Origin: Williamsia phyllosphaerae
GTDB lineage: Bacteria > Actinomycetota > Actinomycetes > Mycobacteriales > Mycobacteriaceae
Reading direction: 5' to 3'
Assembly (NCBI RefSeq): GCF_014635305.1
Contig: NZ_BMCS01000002.1
Span: 682,001-746,000, forward strand
Length of the DNA stretch: 64,000 nt
The position numbers and the translations under genes are program-made. The notes below the pieces were generated by a model. The model worked only from the letters and a program-made list of their open reading frames with translations. It made no database searches and was not told the origin of the DNA. Positions within the stretch are counted from its first letter, which is position 1, and the number at the start of each line of letters is the position of its first letter. Below are positions 7,117-16,208 of the stretch, in pieces.

Positions 7117-7371
7117 ATGAACCCGACACTCCGCGAGACGACCGATCGCCTCCCCTGTCTGTCGGCGAACGCAGACTGGTGGTTCGACGAAACACCCCGA
7201 GCCCTGCACCAGGCGCAGTCGCTGTGCCGGACGTGCCCGGTCATGGAGCAGTGCCTGGCGGGGGCGCGCGAGCGCCGCGAACCGCACGGGGTGTGGGGTG
7301 GCGAGATCTTCTCCAACGGCCGCGTGGTGGGTCACAAACGCGCACGCGGGCGGCCTCCGGGCAACGCCTGA
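7117..7371 (+). CDS. whiB7: WhiB7-type iron-sulfur transcription factor
   Basis: This 84-residue Wbl protein has the four cluster cysteines C14, C37, C40 and C46 (CxxC then C six residues later) and the GVWGG turn at 58-62. It continues as GVWGGEIF, then VVGHKRARGRPPG. The C-terminal RGRP AT-hook following the GVWGGEIF block separates WhiB7 from other WhiB classes. WhiB7 binds the primary sigma factor and activates intrinsic antibiotic-resistance genes, and is autoregulated in mycobacteria. The protein is shorter than usual at the N-terminus. It converges on the SNF2 helicase with a 9-bp gap. Confidence 0.88.
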   Translation: MNPTLRETTDRLPCLSANADWWFDETPRALHQAQSLCRTCPVMEQCLAGARERREPHGVWGGEIFSNGRVVGHKRARGRPPGNA

Positions 7372-7380
7372 GTTCCACGC

Positions 7381-10300
7381 CTACTCGAGGAGCGCCCGGA
7401 TGTCGGCGGCTGCGATCGCGGTGCCGAACTCGTCGCCGTCGTCGATGACGGCGCTGAACAGCTCACGCTTGCGGTCCTGCAGGGCAACGACTTTCTCCTC
7501 GATGGTGTCCGCCGACACCAGCCGGTAGACGGTGACCGGTCGGGTCTGACCGATGCGGTGCGCGCGGTCGACGGCCTGGGCCTCGGCCGCAGGGTTCCAC
7601 CACGGGTCACAGATGAAGCAGTAGTCGGCCTCGGTGAGGTTGAGCCCGAACCCACCCGCCTTGAGGCTGATCAGGAACACCTGCGTGGCGCCCGCCCCGA
7701 AGCTCGCGACCTCCGCAGCGCGAGCCTGCGCCGTCATCGACCCGTCGAGATAGCTGTAGGCGATGCCCGCGGCGTCCAACTCCGCGCGGATGATCGCGAG
7801 GAACCCGGTGAACTGGCTGAACACCAGTGAGCTGTGACCCTCAGCTATGAGTTCGGGCAGCTGCTCGAGCAGGAAGTCCACCTTGGCCGAGGCGATGTCG
7901 CGCATCGACTCGTCGACCAGACCGGCGTGCAGACTCATCTGCCGCAGCATGGTCAGCGACCGGAAGATCGCGAACCGGTTCTTCTCCCAGTCGCCGAGGA
8001 GACCGAGGACCTTCTGGCGTTCCCGGGCCAGGCGGGTGTCGTAGGCCCGCCGGTGTTTCGGCGACAGTTGCACCGCCAGCACCTGCTCCTGCTTACCGGG
8101 TAGATCCGCCGCGACCTGCTCCTTCTTGCGTCGCAGCATCATCGGTTTGATCCGACGACGCAGCACGGCGAGCCGTTCGGGGTGATGTCCGCTCTCGATG
8201 GGTTTGCGGAAGTAATCGGTGAACGGCTGGGGCCGGGGGAACAGGCCCGGTGCGGTGATCGACAGCAGCGACCACAGTTCCATGAGGTTGTTCTCCATCG
8301 GGGTGCCGGTGATCGCCAGCTTGAACGGCGCGCGGAGACGGCGTGCACACTGGTGTCCCTTGGAGTTGTGGTTCTTGACGAACTGGGCCTCGTCGAAGAT
8401 GACTCCAGCCCAGTCGATCTCGTCGTAGGCCTCGATGTCGATGCGCATCAACGCGTACGACGTGACCACGATGTCGGCCTGTGCGACCGAGTGCGCCAAC
8501 GGGATGCGGCTGCGCGACTGGGTCGCGGTGATGGCCACGGCTGTCAGTTCCGGGACGAACTTGAGGCACTCGGTGAGCCAGTTGCCGACGACGCTCGTCG
8601 GAGCGACGACCAGGAACTTCCCCTCGGAACCGCTCTCGACGATGCGGGCGATGACGGCGAGCGTCTGCACGGTCTTGCCGAGGCCCATGTCGTCGGCGAG
8701 GATGCCGCCGAGCCCGTTGTCCCACAGGAAGCTCAGCCAGTCCAGGCCCTCCTGCTGGTAGCCACGGAGCGTGGCCTGCAGCATGTCGGGCGGGATGACG
8801 CGGTGGTGCGGGCGTGCCGAACTCAGTCGCGCCATCCGCTCTCGCCAGGCGTGCGTCTGCTCGTCGACCACTCCGAGCGAGAGCAGTTCCTCCCACAGGG
8901 TGACGTTCCCGGAGGCGGCACGAACCCGCCCCGACTCGATCTCGCCCAGCGAGCGCCCCTCGGCCATCAACTCACCGATCCGGCTCAGCTCCGGGGAGTC
9001 GAGCGGGAAGTAGACGCCGGACGGGAGCAGCATGTGCGTGGCACCGTCGGCGAGTTCGGTGAACACATCGGCGATGGGTACGCGATGGTCGTCGACGTTC
9101 ACGGTGACCTGCAGGTCGAACCAGTCGTTCGGCGATGCACCGGCCTCGAGGTCGGTGGCGTCGTCCTCGGACAGTGCGAACCCCACGAGCGGATCGCTCT
9201 GTGCAGCAGCGAAATCTGAGGCGCGGGCGTCGACGGACACGACCAGTTCCGGATGGGCGGTCACGAGTTCGGGCAGCAGCTCCACGCAGAGGCGGGCGGT
9301 CTCCAGTGCGGTGAGGTGCACACCGGCCAGCAGCGTCGCCGGCGAGCTGGTGACGGCCGCGTCGGCGACAGCCCTCGCGGCCAGGATCCGACCTACCTCG
9401 TCGGCGAGCGAGAGGTCGAACCCGTGGCGTATCCGCGTCCGGACGTGATCGCAGGCCTGGCTCTTCCACGTACCCGCCGACGCGGCAACCGATCGCAACG
9501 CCGGCGCGAGGGCGTCCCACATCGTCATCTCTGCCGCGGCGCGTCGAAATCCTGCTCCGATCATCGACGCGGTCGGGTCGAAGTCGTGGCCCTGGTCGTT
9601 GACGAGATACCGCACGCTCCACCACGCGTGTCCGGTTCCGGTGTCGTCGATGTCGATGCTGAGCACGGCGCGCGGGCCGTCGATGTCGGGCGGGGTGAAC
9701 GAGCCCTCCGCCACGCGCACCGGGATCGCCGAGGTGAGGCGCGGCAGGAACTCGTCGGCGAACCGCCCGACCGCGTGCGCCGGGACGGCCAGTCCGCCGC
9801 CGGTGCCGAACAACTGGGCGAGCGCTCGACCCGGCCTCGGGTCGAACGGGGCCAACGTCAGGACACGACCGTCGGTTCGATGGACCCCGTGGGGACTGGG
9901 CGAACCGACCAGATGCGCGTCAGCGGGGTCCCAGGGTCGGTCGTCGACCTCGAGTGCGACCGCGAGGTGGGCGGCGCCATCGGAACCGTCCTGGCCGACG
10001 TCGAGTCGGAGGGTCGCGGTGCGGGCGATCGCGATCTCGTCGGCCGACGTCGACGGGTGCGCGATCAACGCGACGCCGGCCTCCCGTGCGTCGGAGAGCA
10101 GGCGCCAGATGGTGGGTGGTGCCGTGGACAGGGCGAGCTCGTCGGACTGGGCGTAGGGATGCGCACGGCGGAACTCCAGCGAGATCTCGCGGAGCGCAGC
10201 GTACTGGTCGGCGTCGTATTCGGCGGATTGCGCGTTGAACTCGAGGTGTCGCCACGTGAGGCCCGACCGAATCCAGGTCCCGCGTTTGCCGAGGGTGAGC

Positions 10301-10776
10301 GGCCGCAGGGTCATCCACTCGGCGGCCTGATGACGAGACGGCGCCCGGGTGAGGGCGAACTGCACGGCGATCGGCAGGCCCGCGGACGGTGGGGGTGCCG
10401 ATTCCGCGATGACGTCGGCGAGGACGGACTCCCAGGGTTCGACCGACACCCACGGGTCGGTCGGGACCACCTGCAACCGAGGCGCCGCCGCGATCAGGAC
10501 GAGCGCGGCCGCGTGTTTGCAGAACTCGCCCACCGGGCACGTGCAGGATGTCCAGTCGATCTCCCACCCCGCCGCGCCGTCGGTGAACTCCACCCGCACC
10601 GCGTACGGACGCGTCCCGTTTCCGCGGCAGGTCCCGGTCAGCACCCGACCACTCGTGTCGAAGTCCGAGCGAACCACCATGCCCCGGTTGGCGTACACCC
10701 GGGCACGCGAGAGGGTGCCACTGTCGAAGAACCGGCCCAGGTCGTCCGGGCGGATCTCGGGTGTCGGTGTCAGCAC
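7381..10776 (-). CDS. SWIM zinc-finger SNF2-family helicase (HepA-like)
   Basis: This is an 1131-residue Swi2/Snf2 ATPase. It begins with a SWIM zinc finger (C78-x-C80, C86-x-H88 in SCTCPVGEFCKH), then a long linker, then the two RecA lobes. Walker A is DDMGLGKTVQTL at about residue 695, the DEAH-like box is FDEAQ at about 795, ITGTPMENN is motif III, and the helicase C-terminal lobe carries VFLISLKAGGFGLNLTEAD and DRAHRIGQ. Family members translocate on duplex DNA and remodel RNA polymerase or other DNA-bound proteins. The start at 10776 fits the conserved opening; repeat array C lies upstream. Confidence 0.93.
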   Translation of the reverse strand: MLTPTPEIRPDDLGRFFDSGTLSRARVYANRGMVVRSDFDTSGRVLTGTCRGNGTRPYAVRVEFTDGAAGWEIDWTSCTCPVGEFCKHAAALVLIAAAPRLQVVPTDPWVSVEPWESVLADVIAESAPPPSAGLPIAVQFALTRAPSRHQAAEWMTLRPLTLGKRGTWIRSGLTWRHLEFNAQSAEYDADQYAALREISLEFRRAHPYAQSDELALSTAPPTIWRLLSDAREAGVALIAHPSTSADEIAIARTATLRLDVGQDGSDGAAHLAVALEVDDRPWDPADAHLVGSPSPHGVHRTDGRVLTLAPFDPRPGRALAQLFGTGGGLAVPAHAVGRFADEFLPRLTSAIPVRVAEGSFTPPDIDGPRAVLSIDIDDTGTGHAWWSVRYLVNDQGHDFDPTASMIGAGFRRAAAEMTMWDALAPALRSVAASAGTWKSQACDHVRTRIRHGFDLSLADEVGRILAARAVADAAVTSSPATLLAGVHLTALETARLCVELLPELVTAHPELVVSVDARASDFAAAQSDPLVGFALSEDDATDLEAGASPNDWFDLQVTVNVDDHRVPIADVFTELADGATHMLLPSGVYFPLDSPELSRIGELMAEGRSLGEIESGRVRAASGNVTLWEELLSLGVVDEQTHAWRERMARLSSARPHHRVIPPDMLQATLRGYQQEGLDWLSFLWDNGLGGILADDMGLGKTVQTLAVIARIVESGSEGKFLVVAPTSVVGNWLTECLKFVPELTAVAITATQSRSRIPLAHSVAQADIVVTSYALMRIDIEAYDEIDWAGVIFDEAQFVKNHNSKGHQCARRLRAPFKLAITGTPMENNLMELWSLLSITAPGLFPRPQPFTDYFRKPIESGHHPERLAVLRRRIKPMMLRRKKEQVAADLPGKQEQVLAVQLSPKHRRAYDTRLARERQKVLGLLGDWEKNRFAIFRSLTMLRQMSLHAGLVDESMRDIASAKVDFLLEQLPELIAEGHSSLVFSQFTGFLAIIRAELDAAGIAYSYLDGSMTAQARAAEVASFGAGATQVFLISLKAGGFGLNLTEADYCFICDPWWNPAAEAQAVDRAHRIGQTRPVTVYRLVSADTIEEKVVALQDRKRELFSAVIDDGDEFGTAIAAADIRALLE

Positions 10777-10879
10777 GGGGTGAGCCTAACGACGGAGACC
10801 GACTGGCCGGCGGCGTCGATCGTGGTCAGGCCACGTTGTACACAGATGTGGTCGCGTCCCCTGGCCGCCCATGATCAAC

Positions 10880-10937
10880 GGCACGTTCGGCAAGCAGTTT
10901 CGGCACGTTCGGCGGGTGATTTGGGCACGTTCGGCGG
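10880..10937. repeat. Array C: three direct repeats, 22-bp period
   Basis: Cores GGCACGTTCGGC begin at 10880, 10902 and 10924, spaced exactly 22 bp, using the same unit as array B. The last copy touches the stop codon of the upstream ABC transporter gene (10938-10940). The array lies in the 161-bp gap between that gene and the SNF2 gene, both on the minus strand. Confidence 0.88.
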
Positions 10938-12911
10938 TCAGGGGACGGGCGACATCTCCTCGTCGTCGATCGGACCGACGAACTGACTGTTGTAGAGCCG
11001 GTAGTACGCCCCGCGGGCGGTGAGCAGCTCGTCGTGCGACCCCTGCTCGACGATCTTCCCGCTCTCCATCACCAGGATGGTGTCGGCGTCCCGGACGGTC
11101 GACAGCCGGTGTGCGATGACGAAACTCGTGCGGTCGGCACGCAACGCCTGCATCGCCTTCTGGATCAGCAGCTCGGTGCGGGTGTCGACCGAACTGGTCG
11201 CCTCGTCCAGGATCAGGACGGTCGGTTGGGCGAGGAACGCACGCGCGATGGTGATGAGTTGCTTCTCGCCCGCGCTCACGCCGCCCCCCTCCTCGTCGAT
11301 GACGGTGTCGTACCCGTCGGGGAGGATCGAGACGAAGTGATCGACATGACTGACGCGGGCGGCCTCGAGGATGGCCTCCTCGCTCGCGGACGGATCGCCG
11401 TAGGCGATGTTGTCGCGGATCGTCCCGCCGAACAGCCACGAGTCCTGGAGCACCATGCCGGTCCGGCTCCGTAGGTCGGCACGTGTCATCGACCTCGTGT
11501 CGACACCGTCGACGGTGATCGCACCCGAGTCGACGTCGTAGAACCGCATCAGCAGGTTGACGACGGTGGTCTTGCCCGCTCCGGTGGGTCCGACGATGGC
11601 CACCATGTGTCCGGGCTCGGCCGCGAGGGTCAGCCGGTCGATGAGCGGCTGGTCGTCGCGGTACCGGAACGAGATGTCGTCGAACACAACGGCGCCCGAC
11701 GGCCCACCGGCGCCGACCTCGGGTGAGACCGGCGTCTTCGGATCGGGCGTCTCGTCGTCCTCGTCGAGGATGTCGAAGATGCGTTCGGCCGAGGCGACGC
11801 CGCTCTGCATCAGGTTGAACATCGACCCGATCTGGGTGAGCGGCTGGGTGAACTGCCGCGAGTACTGCACGAACGCCTGCACCTCACCGAGGCTCAGCTG
11901 ACCCGACGCCACCCGCAACCCGCCGACGACGGCGATCGCGACGTAGTTCAGGTTCCCGAGGAACATGATGGCGGGCATGATGATCCCGGAGATGAACTGG
12001 GCACGCCAACTCGACTGGTAGAGCGCCTCGTTGCGGTGGTCGAAGCGTTCCTCGACCTCGTCCTGGCGGCCGAACACCTTGATCAGCTCGTGGCCGGTGA
12101 AGGCCTCCTCGACCTGGGCGTTGAGGGCGCCGGTGCTCTTCCACTGGGCCATGAAGTGCGGCTTGGAGCGTTTGGCCACCATCGCCGTCGCGAGGACCGC
12201 GAGGGGCACGGTGACCAGTGCGATCAACGCCAGCAGCGGCGAGATGACGAGCATCATCACCAGGATCGCGACGACCATCAGCAGCGAGTTGAGCAGCTGG
12301 GAGATGGTCTGCTGCAGTGACTGCGACACGTTGTCGATGTCGTTGGTGACGCGGCTGAGCAATTCGCCGCGGGGCGTGGTGTCGAAGTAGCGCAACGGGA
12401 GTCGGTGGATCTTGTCCTCGACCTCACTGCGCAGCTCCCGGACAGTCCCCTGCACGGTGATGTTGAGCAGCTGGCTCATCAGCCAGATGAGGACCGCGGC
12501 ACCGAGGTAGAGGATCAGGACCACGGTCAGCGTCTGGCCGACGGCGCCGAAGTCGACGCCTCGGCCCGGCACGACGTCCATCGACGACACCAGGTCGGCG
12601 AAGGTGCCGTTGCCGTTCTCGCGGAGTCGGTTCACCGCCTGCGCCTTGGTGAGGCCGTCGGGCAGTTGTGCCCCGATGACGCCGGAGAAGATGAGATCGG
12701 TGGCGTGGCCGAGGATGCGCGGCGACAGCGCGGTGAGCACCACCGAGCCGATGGCCGAGACGACGACGACCGACAGCGAGAGTCGGCGTGCGGCAAGCAG
12801 TCCGATCAGTCGTTTGACCGACGGCTTGAACGAGCGGGCCTTCTCGCCGGGCACACCGCCCATCATCGGTCCGCCGCGGGGTCCGCCGACGCCGGCTCCG
12901 GGCCGGGTCAT
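10938..12911 (-). CDS. ABC exporter half-transporter, consensus Walker B subunit
   Basis: This 657-residue fusion has an N-terminal six-helix membrane domain and a C-terminal ATPase: Walker A GPTGAGKTT, signature VSAGEKQL (a changed LSGGQ), Walker B LILDEATSSVD with the catalytic Glu, and H-loop IAHRLST. The ATG at 12911 overlaps the stop of the preceding gene (ATGA), and a Gly/Pro-rich, Met-containing N-terminal tail precedes the first helix. With its partner it forms a heterodimeric type IV exporter, in which one of the two ATP sites is degenerate. Substrates of such pairs are usually lipids or drugs; none is indicated here. Confidence 0.93.
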   Translation of the reverse strand: MTRPGAGVGGPRGGPMMGGVPGEKARSFKPSVKRLIGLLAARRLSLSVVVVSAIGSVVLTALSPRILGHATDLIFSGVIGAQLPDGLTKAQAVNRLRENGNGTFADLVSSMDVVPGRGVDFGAVGQTLTVVLILYLGAAVLIWLMSQLLNITVQGTVRELRSEVEDKIHRLPLRYFDTTPRGELLSRVTNDIDNVSQSLQQTISQLLNSLLMVVAILVMMLVISPLLALIALVTVPLAVLATAMVAKRSKPHFMAQWKSTGALNAQVEEAFTGHELIKVFGRQDEVEERFDHRNEALYQSSWRAQFISGIIMPAIMFLGNLNYVAIAVVGGLRVASGQLSLGEVQAFVQYSRQFTQPLTQIGSMFNLMQSGVASAERIFDILDEDDETPDPKTPVSPEVGAGGPSGAVVFDDISFRYRDDQPLIDRLTLAAEPGHMVAIVGPTGAGKTTVVNLLMRFYDVDSGAITVDGVDTRSMTRADLRSRTGMVLQDSWLFGGTIRDNIAYGDPSASEEAILEAARVSHVDHFVSILPDGYDTVIDEEGGGVSAGEKQLITIARAFLAQPTVLILDEATSSVDTRTELLIQKAMQALRADRTSFVIAHRLSTVRDADTILVMESGKIVEQGSHDELLTARGAYYRLYNSQFVGPIDDEEMSPVP

Positions 12912-14641
12912 CGGGCCTGCTCCACGGACAACTGCGATTCGACGATCTCGGCGTAGGTCGAGCAGCTGCCCAGCAGTTCGTCGTGCGTTCCGGTGCCGAC
13001 CACGCGCCCGTGTTCGAGCACGACGATCGAGTCGGCGTCGATGATCGTCGAGATGCGCTGGGCGACGATGATCACGCACGCATCCCGGGTGACGGGCTTG
13101 AGGGCGGCTCGCAGCTTGGCGTCGGTTGTCAGATCGAGTGCGGAGAACGAGTCGTCGAACAGGTAGATGTCGGGACGACGGATCACCGCACGGGCGATCG
13201 CGAGGCGCTGGCGTTGACCGCCGGAGACGGTCGTACCGCCCTGGGCCACCGCGGTGTCGAGTCCGTCGGGCATGTCCCGCACGAAATCGGCGGCCTGAGC
13301 GATGGTCAGCGCCTCCCAGATCTCGTCGTCGGTGGCGTCGGACTTGCCGTAGCGCATGTTCGTCGCGATGGTGCCGGAGAAGAGGTATGGCTTCTGCGGG
13401 ACGAGTCCGATCGCGCTGCGCAGCGTGTCGGGATCGAGGGACCGCACGTCGGTGCCGCCGACGACCACCGATCCGTCGGTGACGTCGATCAGGCGCGGGA
13501 TGAGTCCGAGCAATGTGGTCTTGCCGGCACCGGTCGACCCCACGACGGCGGTGGTGGTCCCGGCTCGGGCGGTCAGCGAGATGTCGCAGAGCACGGGTTG
13601 TTCGGCGCCCGGGTAGTGGAACTGGGCGGATCGGAACTCGACCGATCCGGGGTCCCCGGCGAAGGTCTTCGTCTCGGTAGCGGGCACTACCGAGGTCTCC
13701 GTCTCGAGGACGTCGGTGATGCGCTCGGCGCAGACCGCGGCGCGCGGCGCCATCATCGCGAGGAACGACGCCATCATCACGGCCATCATGATCTGCATGA
13801 CGTAGCTGATCATCGCCGTGAGCGCGCCGATCTCCACCGCGCCCGCCGAGATCCGGTAGCCGCCGTACCAGACGATGGCGACCATCGTGAGGTTCGTGAT
13901 GACCGTGACCACCGGCAGCATCAGCGCCATCAGCCGTCCGACCCGCAGGGCGGCGGAGGTGAGGTCGTCGTTGGCAGCGCCGAAACGCTTGCGCTCATAC
14001 GGTTCCCGGACGAACGCGCGCACGACCCGGATGCCGGTGATCTGTTCGCGCAGCACTCGGTTGACGGCGTCGATGCGCTCCTGCATGGCTCGGAAGCCGG
14101 GAATCATCTTCGCGATGATGACGGCCATCGATCCACCCAGGACCGGCACCGCGATGATGAGGACGATGGCCAGGCTGCTGCCCACGTGCAGGCCCATGAC
14201 GATGCCGCCGATGCACATGATGGGCGCGGTGACCAGGATCGTGCAGGCCATGACGCCGAGCATCTGGACCTGCTGGACGTCGTTGGTGGTGCGGGTGATC
14301 AGCGACGGGGCGCCGAACTTTCCCACCTCGCGGGCGGAGAAGGTGCCGACGCGATGCATGAGATCGCGGCGGATGTCACGGCCTGCGCCCAGGGATGCCC
14401 GGGCGCCGAAATAGCTCGACGCGATGCTGCACAGCACCTGCACCAGCGAGATGCCCAGCATCCACATGCCTATGTCGACGATGTAGTCGGTGTCGCCGCG
14501 GGCGATGCCCTTGTCGATGATGTCGGCGTTGAGGGTCGGGAGGTAGAGCATCGCCAACGTCGCCACGAACTGCAGGGCGACCACCGCGGTCAGCTCACGG
14601 CTGTAGGCCCGTAGATACGTGCGCAGCAGGCGGATCAGCAT
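12908..14641 (-). CDS. ABC exporter half-transporter, degenerate Walker B subunit
   Basis: This 577-residue half-transporter begins with a six-helix membrane domain and ends with an ATPase: Walker A GSTGAGKTT, signature VSGGQRQR and Walker B YLFDDSFSALD. The catalytic Glu after the Walker B Asp is replaced by Asp, as in heterodimeric exporters such as LmrCD and TM287/288. The consensus signature here faces the consensus Walker B of the partner, while this Asp pairs with the partner's changed signature, so the two defects fall in the same composite site. It is the first gene of the pair and is translationally coupled to the second. Confidence 0.93.
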   Translation of the reverse strand: MLIRLLRTYLRAYSRELTAVVALQFVATLAMLYLPTLNADIIDKGIARGDTDYIVDIGMWMLGISLVQVLCSIASSYFGARASLGAGRDIRRDLMHRVGTFSAREVGKFGAPSLITRTTNDVQQVQMLGVMACTILVTAPIMCIGGIVMGLHVGSSLAIVLIIAVPVLGGSMAVIIAKMIPGFRAMQERIDAVNRVLREQITGIRVVRAFVREPYERKRFGAANDDLTSAALRVGRLMALMLPVVTVITNLTMVAIVWYGGYRISAGAVEIGALTAMISYVMQIMMAVMMASFLAMMAPRAAVCAERITDVLETETSVVPATETKTFAGDPGSVEFRSAQFHYPGAEQPVLCDISLTARAGTTTAVVGSTGAGKTTLLGLIPRLIDVTDGSVVVGGTDVRSLDPDTLRSAIGLVPQKPYLFSGTIATNMRYGKSDATDDEIWEALTIAQAADFVRDMPDGLDTAVAQGGTTVSGGQRQRLAIARAVIRRPDIYLFDDSFSALDLTTDAKLRAALKPVTRDACVIIVAQRISTIIDADSIVVLEHGRVVGTGTHDELLGSCSTYAEIVESQLSVEQAR

Positions 14642-14751
14642 CGGGCGCGCGGCCCTGGGACGTACAGGCGATCTGGATTCACCCGGTCGACGCTACCAAC
14701 GCCGACCACAAGGTGGCGCGTCGTTTTTCCCGGCGCGAGGCGATGTCCGAT

Positions 14752-14946
14752 TCATCGGTCGACCAGCGCGATGGCGCGGGCCGGGCAGCGGTCGACGGCG
14801 TCGGCGATCTCGCCGTCGCGGCCCTCGGGCGCATCGGGTCGTACGAAGGAGATGCCCTCGTCCTCGGTCTGATCGAAGACGTCCGGCGCCGCCAGCACGC
14901 ACTGTCCGGCACCCACGCAGGTGTCGCGGTCGATCTCGATGCTCAT
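14752..14946 (-). CDS. 3Fe-4S-type ferredoxin, P450 partner
   Basis: This 64-residue ferredoxin has cysteines at 10 and 16 (TCVGAGQC) and one in DRCPARAI near the C-terminus. The position of the second ligand of a 4Fe-4S ferredoxin is Ala/Gly, so a 3Fe-4S cluster is expected. Such ferredoxins pass electrons to actinobacterial P450s. Its ATG overlaps the TGA of the P450 gene (ATGA), which makes the partnership clear. No ferredoxin reductase lies nearby. Confidence 0.93.
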   Translation of the reverse strand: MSIEIDRDTCVGAGQCVLAAPDVFDQTEDEGISFVRPDAPEGRDGEIADAVDRCPARAIALVDR

Positions 14947-16145
14947 CGGTCTGCCTCCGTGTTCCAGGTGACCGGCAGTGCACGCACGCCGTAGACGAAC
15001 ATGTCGTCCTTGAAATCGATCTCGTCCAGGGAGGCGTCCACTGCGAGCGTGGGTACCCGACGGAACAGGGTCGAGTAGGCGATGTCGAGTTCGAGTCGGG
15101 CCAGCGCCTGGCCGAGGCACTGGTGGATGCCGAACCCGAAGGCGACGTGGTGTCGGGCGGAGCGGTGGATGTCGAGCTCGTCGGGGTCGCCGTCGAACGC
15201 GTCGGGGGCACGGTTGCCAGCGTCGGCCGAGATGATGACGCCGTCGCCCGCGGCCACCTGCGCTCCCCCGATCTCGATGTCCTCGACGGCGACGCGACGC
15301 AGGCCCTGGTGCACGATCGTCAGATAGCGCAGCAGTTCCTCGACCGCCGACGCCATCAGGGCCCGGTCGTCGGACTCGCGCAGTTCGGCCAGCTGATCGG
15401 GATGACGCAGCAGCGCCAGGGTGCCGAGCGCGATCATGTTGGCGGTGGTCTCGTGTCCGGCGATGAGCAACAGGCTGCACATGTCGGCCACCTCCCCGGC
15501 GGTGAGGTGACCGGGCCGGACCTGGTTCACCACCAGGTCACCGATCAGATCGTCGCCGGGGTTGTCGACCGCGGACTCCACCAGGCTCAGCAGATATCCG
15601 TTGAGCGCGTCTCGGGCGGCCTCACGGTCGGCCATCGGGGCCGACATCGTCAGCTGCACACTGCTGCACCTCTGGAAGAAGTCGTGGTCGGCGTAGGGCA
15701 CGCCGAGGAGGTCGCAGATCACCAGTGACGGCAACGGCAGCGCGAACTGCGACACCAGGTCGGCTGATCCCGAGCCGTCCAGCATCTCGTCGAGCAGGTT
15801 GTCGACGACTTTCTGGATGGCCGGACGCATGGACTCGATGCGCTTGACCGTGAAGTACTTGATGAGCATCCGGCGCTGCCGCTGGTGCTCGGGGTTGTCC
15901 ATCGAGATGAAGGACCGCGTCCGGGCCTGGGTGGTGATGCGCGACGGGTAACCCTCGCGGCGGAAATCGGAGCTCAGACGTGGGTCGACGAGCGCCTCGC
16001 GCTGCTCCTGATACCCCGTGACCAGCCACGCCGTGGCGCCGGTCTCGATCCGCACCTTCGACACCGGGCCGTTCTCCGTCTGCTCTGCGGGCGGGTCGAA
16101 CGGACACGTGCGGGCCATCGGATACTCGCGAACCATCTCGGACAT
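14943..16145 (-). CDS. Cytochrome P450, CYP105-like
   Basis: This 400-residue soluble P450 has the I-helix AGHETT (about residue 230), the ExxR motif EELLR, and the heme-binding loop FGFGIHQCLG with the Cys ligand near residue 343. It opens with MSEMVREYPMARTCPFDPP, as in CYP105-type enzymes that oxidise xenobiotics or secondary metabolites. The ATG at 16145 is preceded by GGGAGG. It is cotranscribed with its ferredoxin. The upstream divergent region has a -10 (TATAGT) and a palindrome at the -35 position, which suggests repression by a regulator that is not encoded next to it. Confidence 0.94.
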   Translation of the reverse strand: MSEMVREYPMARTCPFDPPAEQTENGPVSKVRIETGATAWLVTGYQEQREALVDPRLSSDFRREGYPSRITTQARTRSFISMDNPEHQRQRRMLIKYFTVKRIESMRPAIQKVVDNLLDEMLDGSGSADLVSQFALPLPSLVICDLLGVPYADHDFFQRCSSVQLTMSAPMADREAARDALNGYLLSLVESAVDNPGDDLIGDLVVNQVRPGHLTAGEVADMCSLLLIAGHETTANMIALGTLALLRHPDQLAELRESDDRALMASAVEELLRYLTIVHQGLRRVAVEDIEIGGAQVAAGDGVIISADAGNRAPDAFDGDPDELDIHRSARHHVAFGFGIHQCLGQALARLELDIAYSTLFRRVPTLAVDASLDEIDFKDDMFVYGVRALPVTWNTEADR

Positions 16146-16174
16146 CTAGCCTCCCTAATTAATTGCGCTCACCA

Positions 16175-16208
16175 ACTATATGTACTCGTGCGCCGTCGGT
16201 TGCGCAAC
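16175..16208 (-). promoter_or_regulatory. Candidate P450 promoter and operator
   Basis: On the minus strand TATAGT (16175-16180) is a good -10. The perfect 10-bp palindrome GTTGCGCAAC (16199-16208) lies where the -35 should be. A related half-match, TTGTGCAA, occurs at 16248, 48 bp further on. A repressor bound here would block the P450/ferredoxin promoter. Confidence 0.5.

Noticed and set aside
9253-10986. 577-residue open frame on the plus strand opposite the SNF2 gene
   Set aside because: Its composition is Arg/Gly/Asp-rich with no domain, and it lies wholly antisense to a well-supported helicase; it is a high-GC shadow frame.
12983-14614. 543-residue open frame opposite the ABC half-transporter
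   Set aside because: Low-complexity His/Asp/Arg-rich translation without hydrophobic core, mirror of the real coding frame.
14720-14740. T tract after the exporter genes as a terminator
   Set aside because: No stable stem precedes the T run in either direction.
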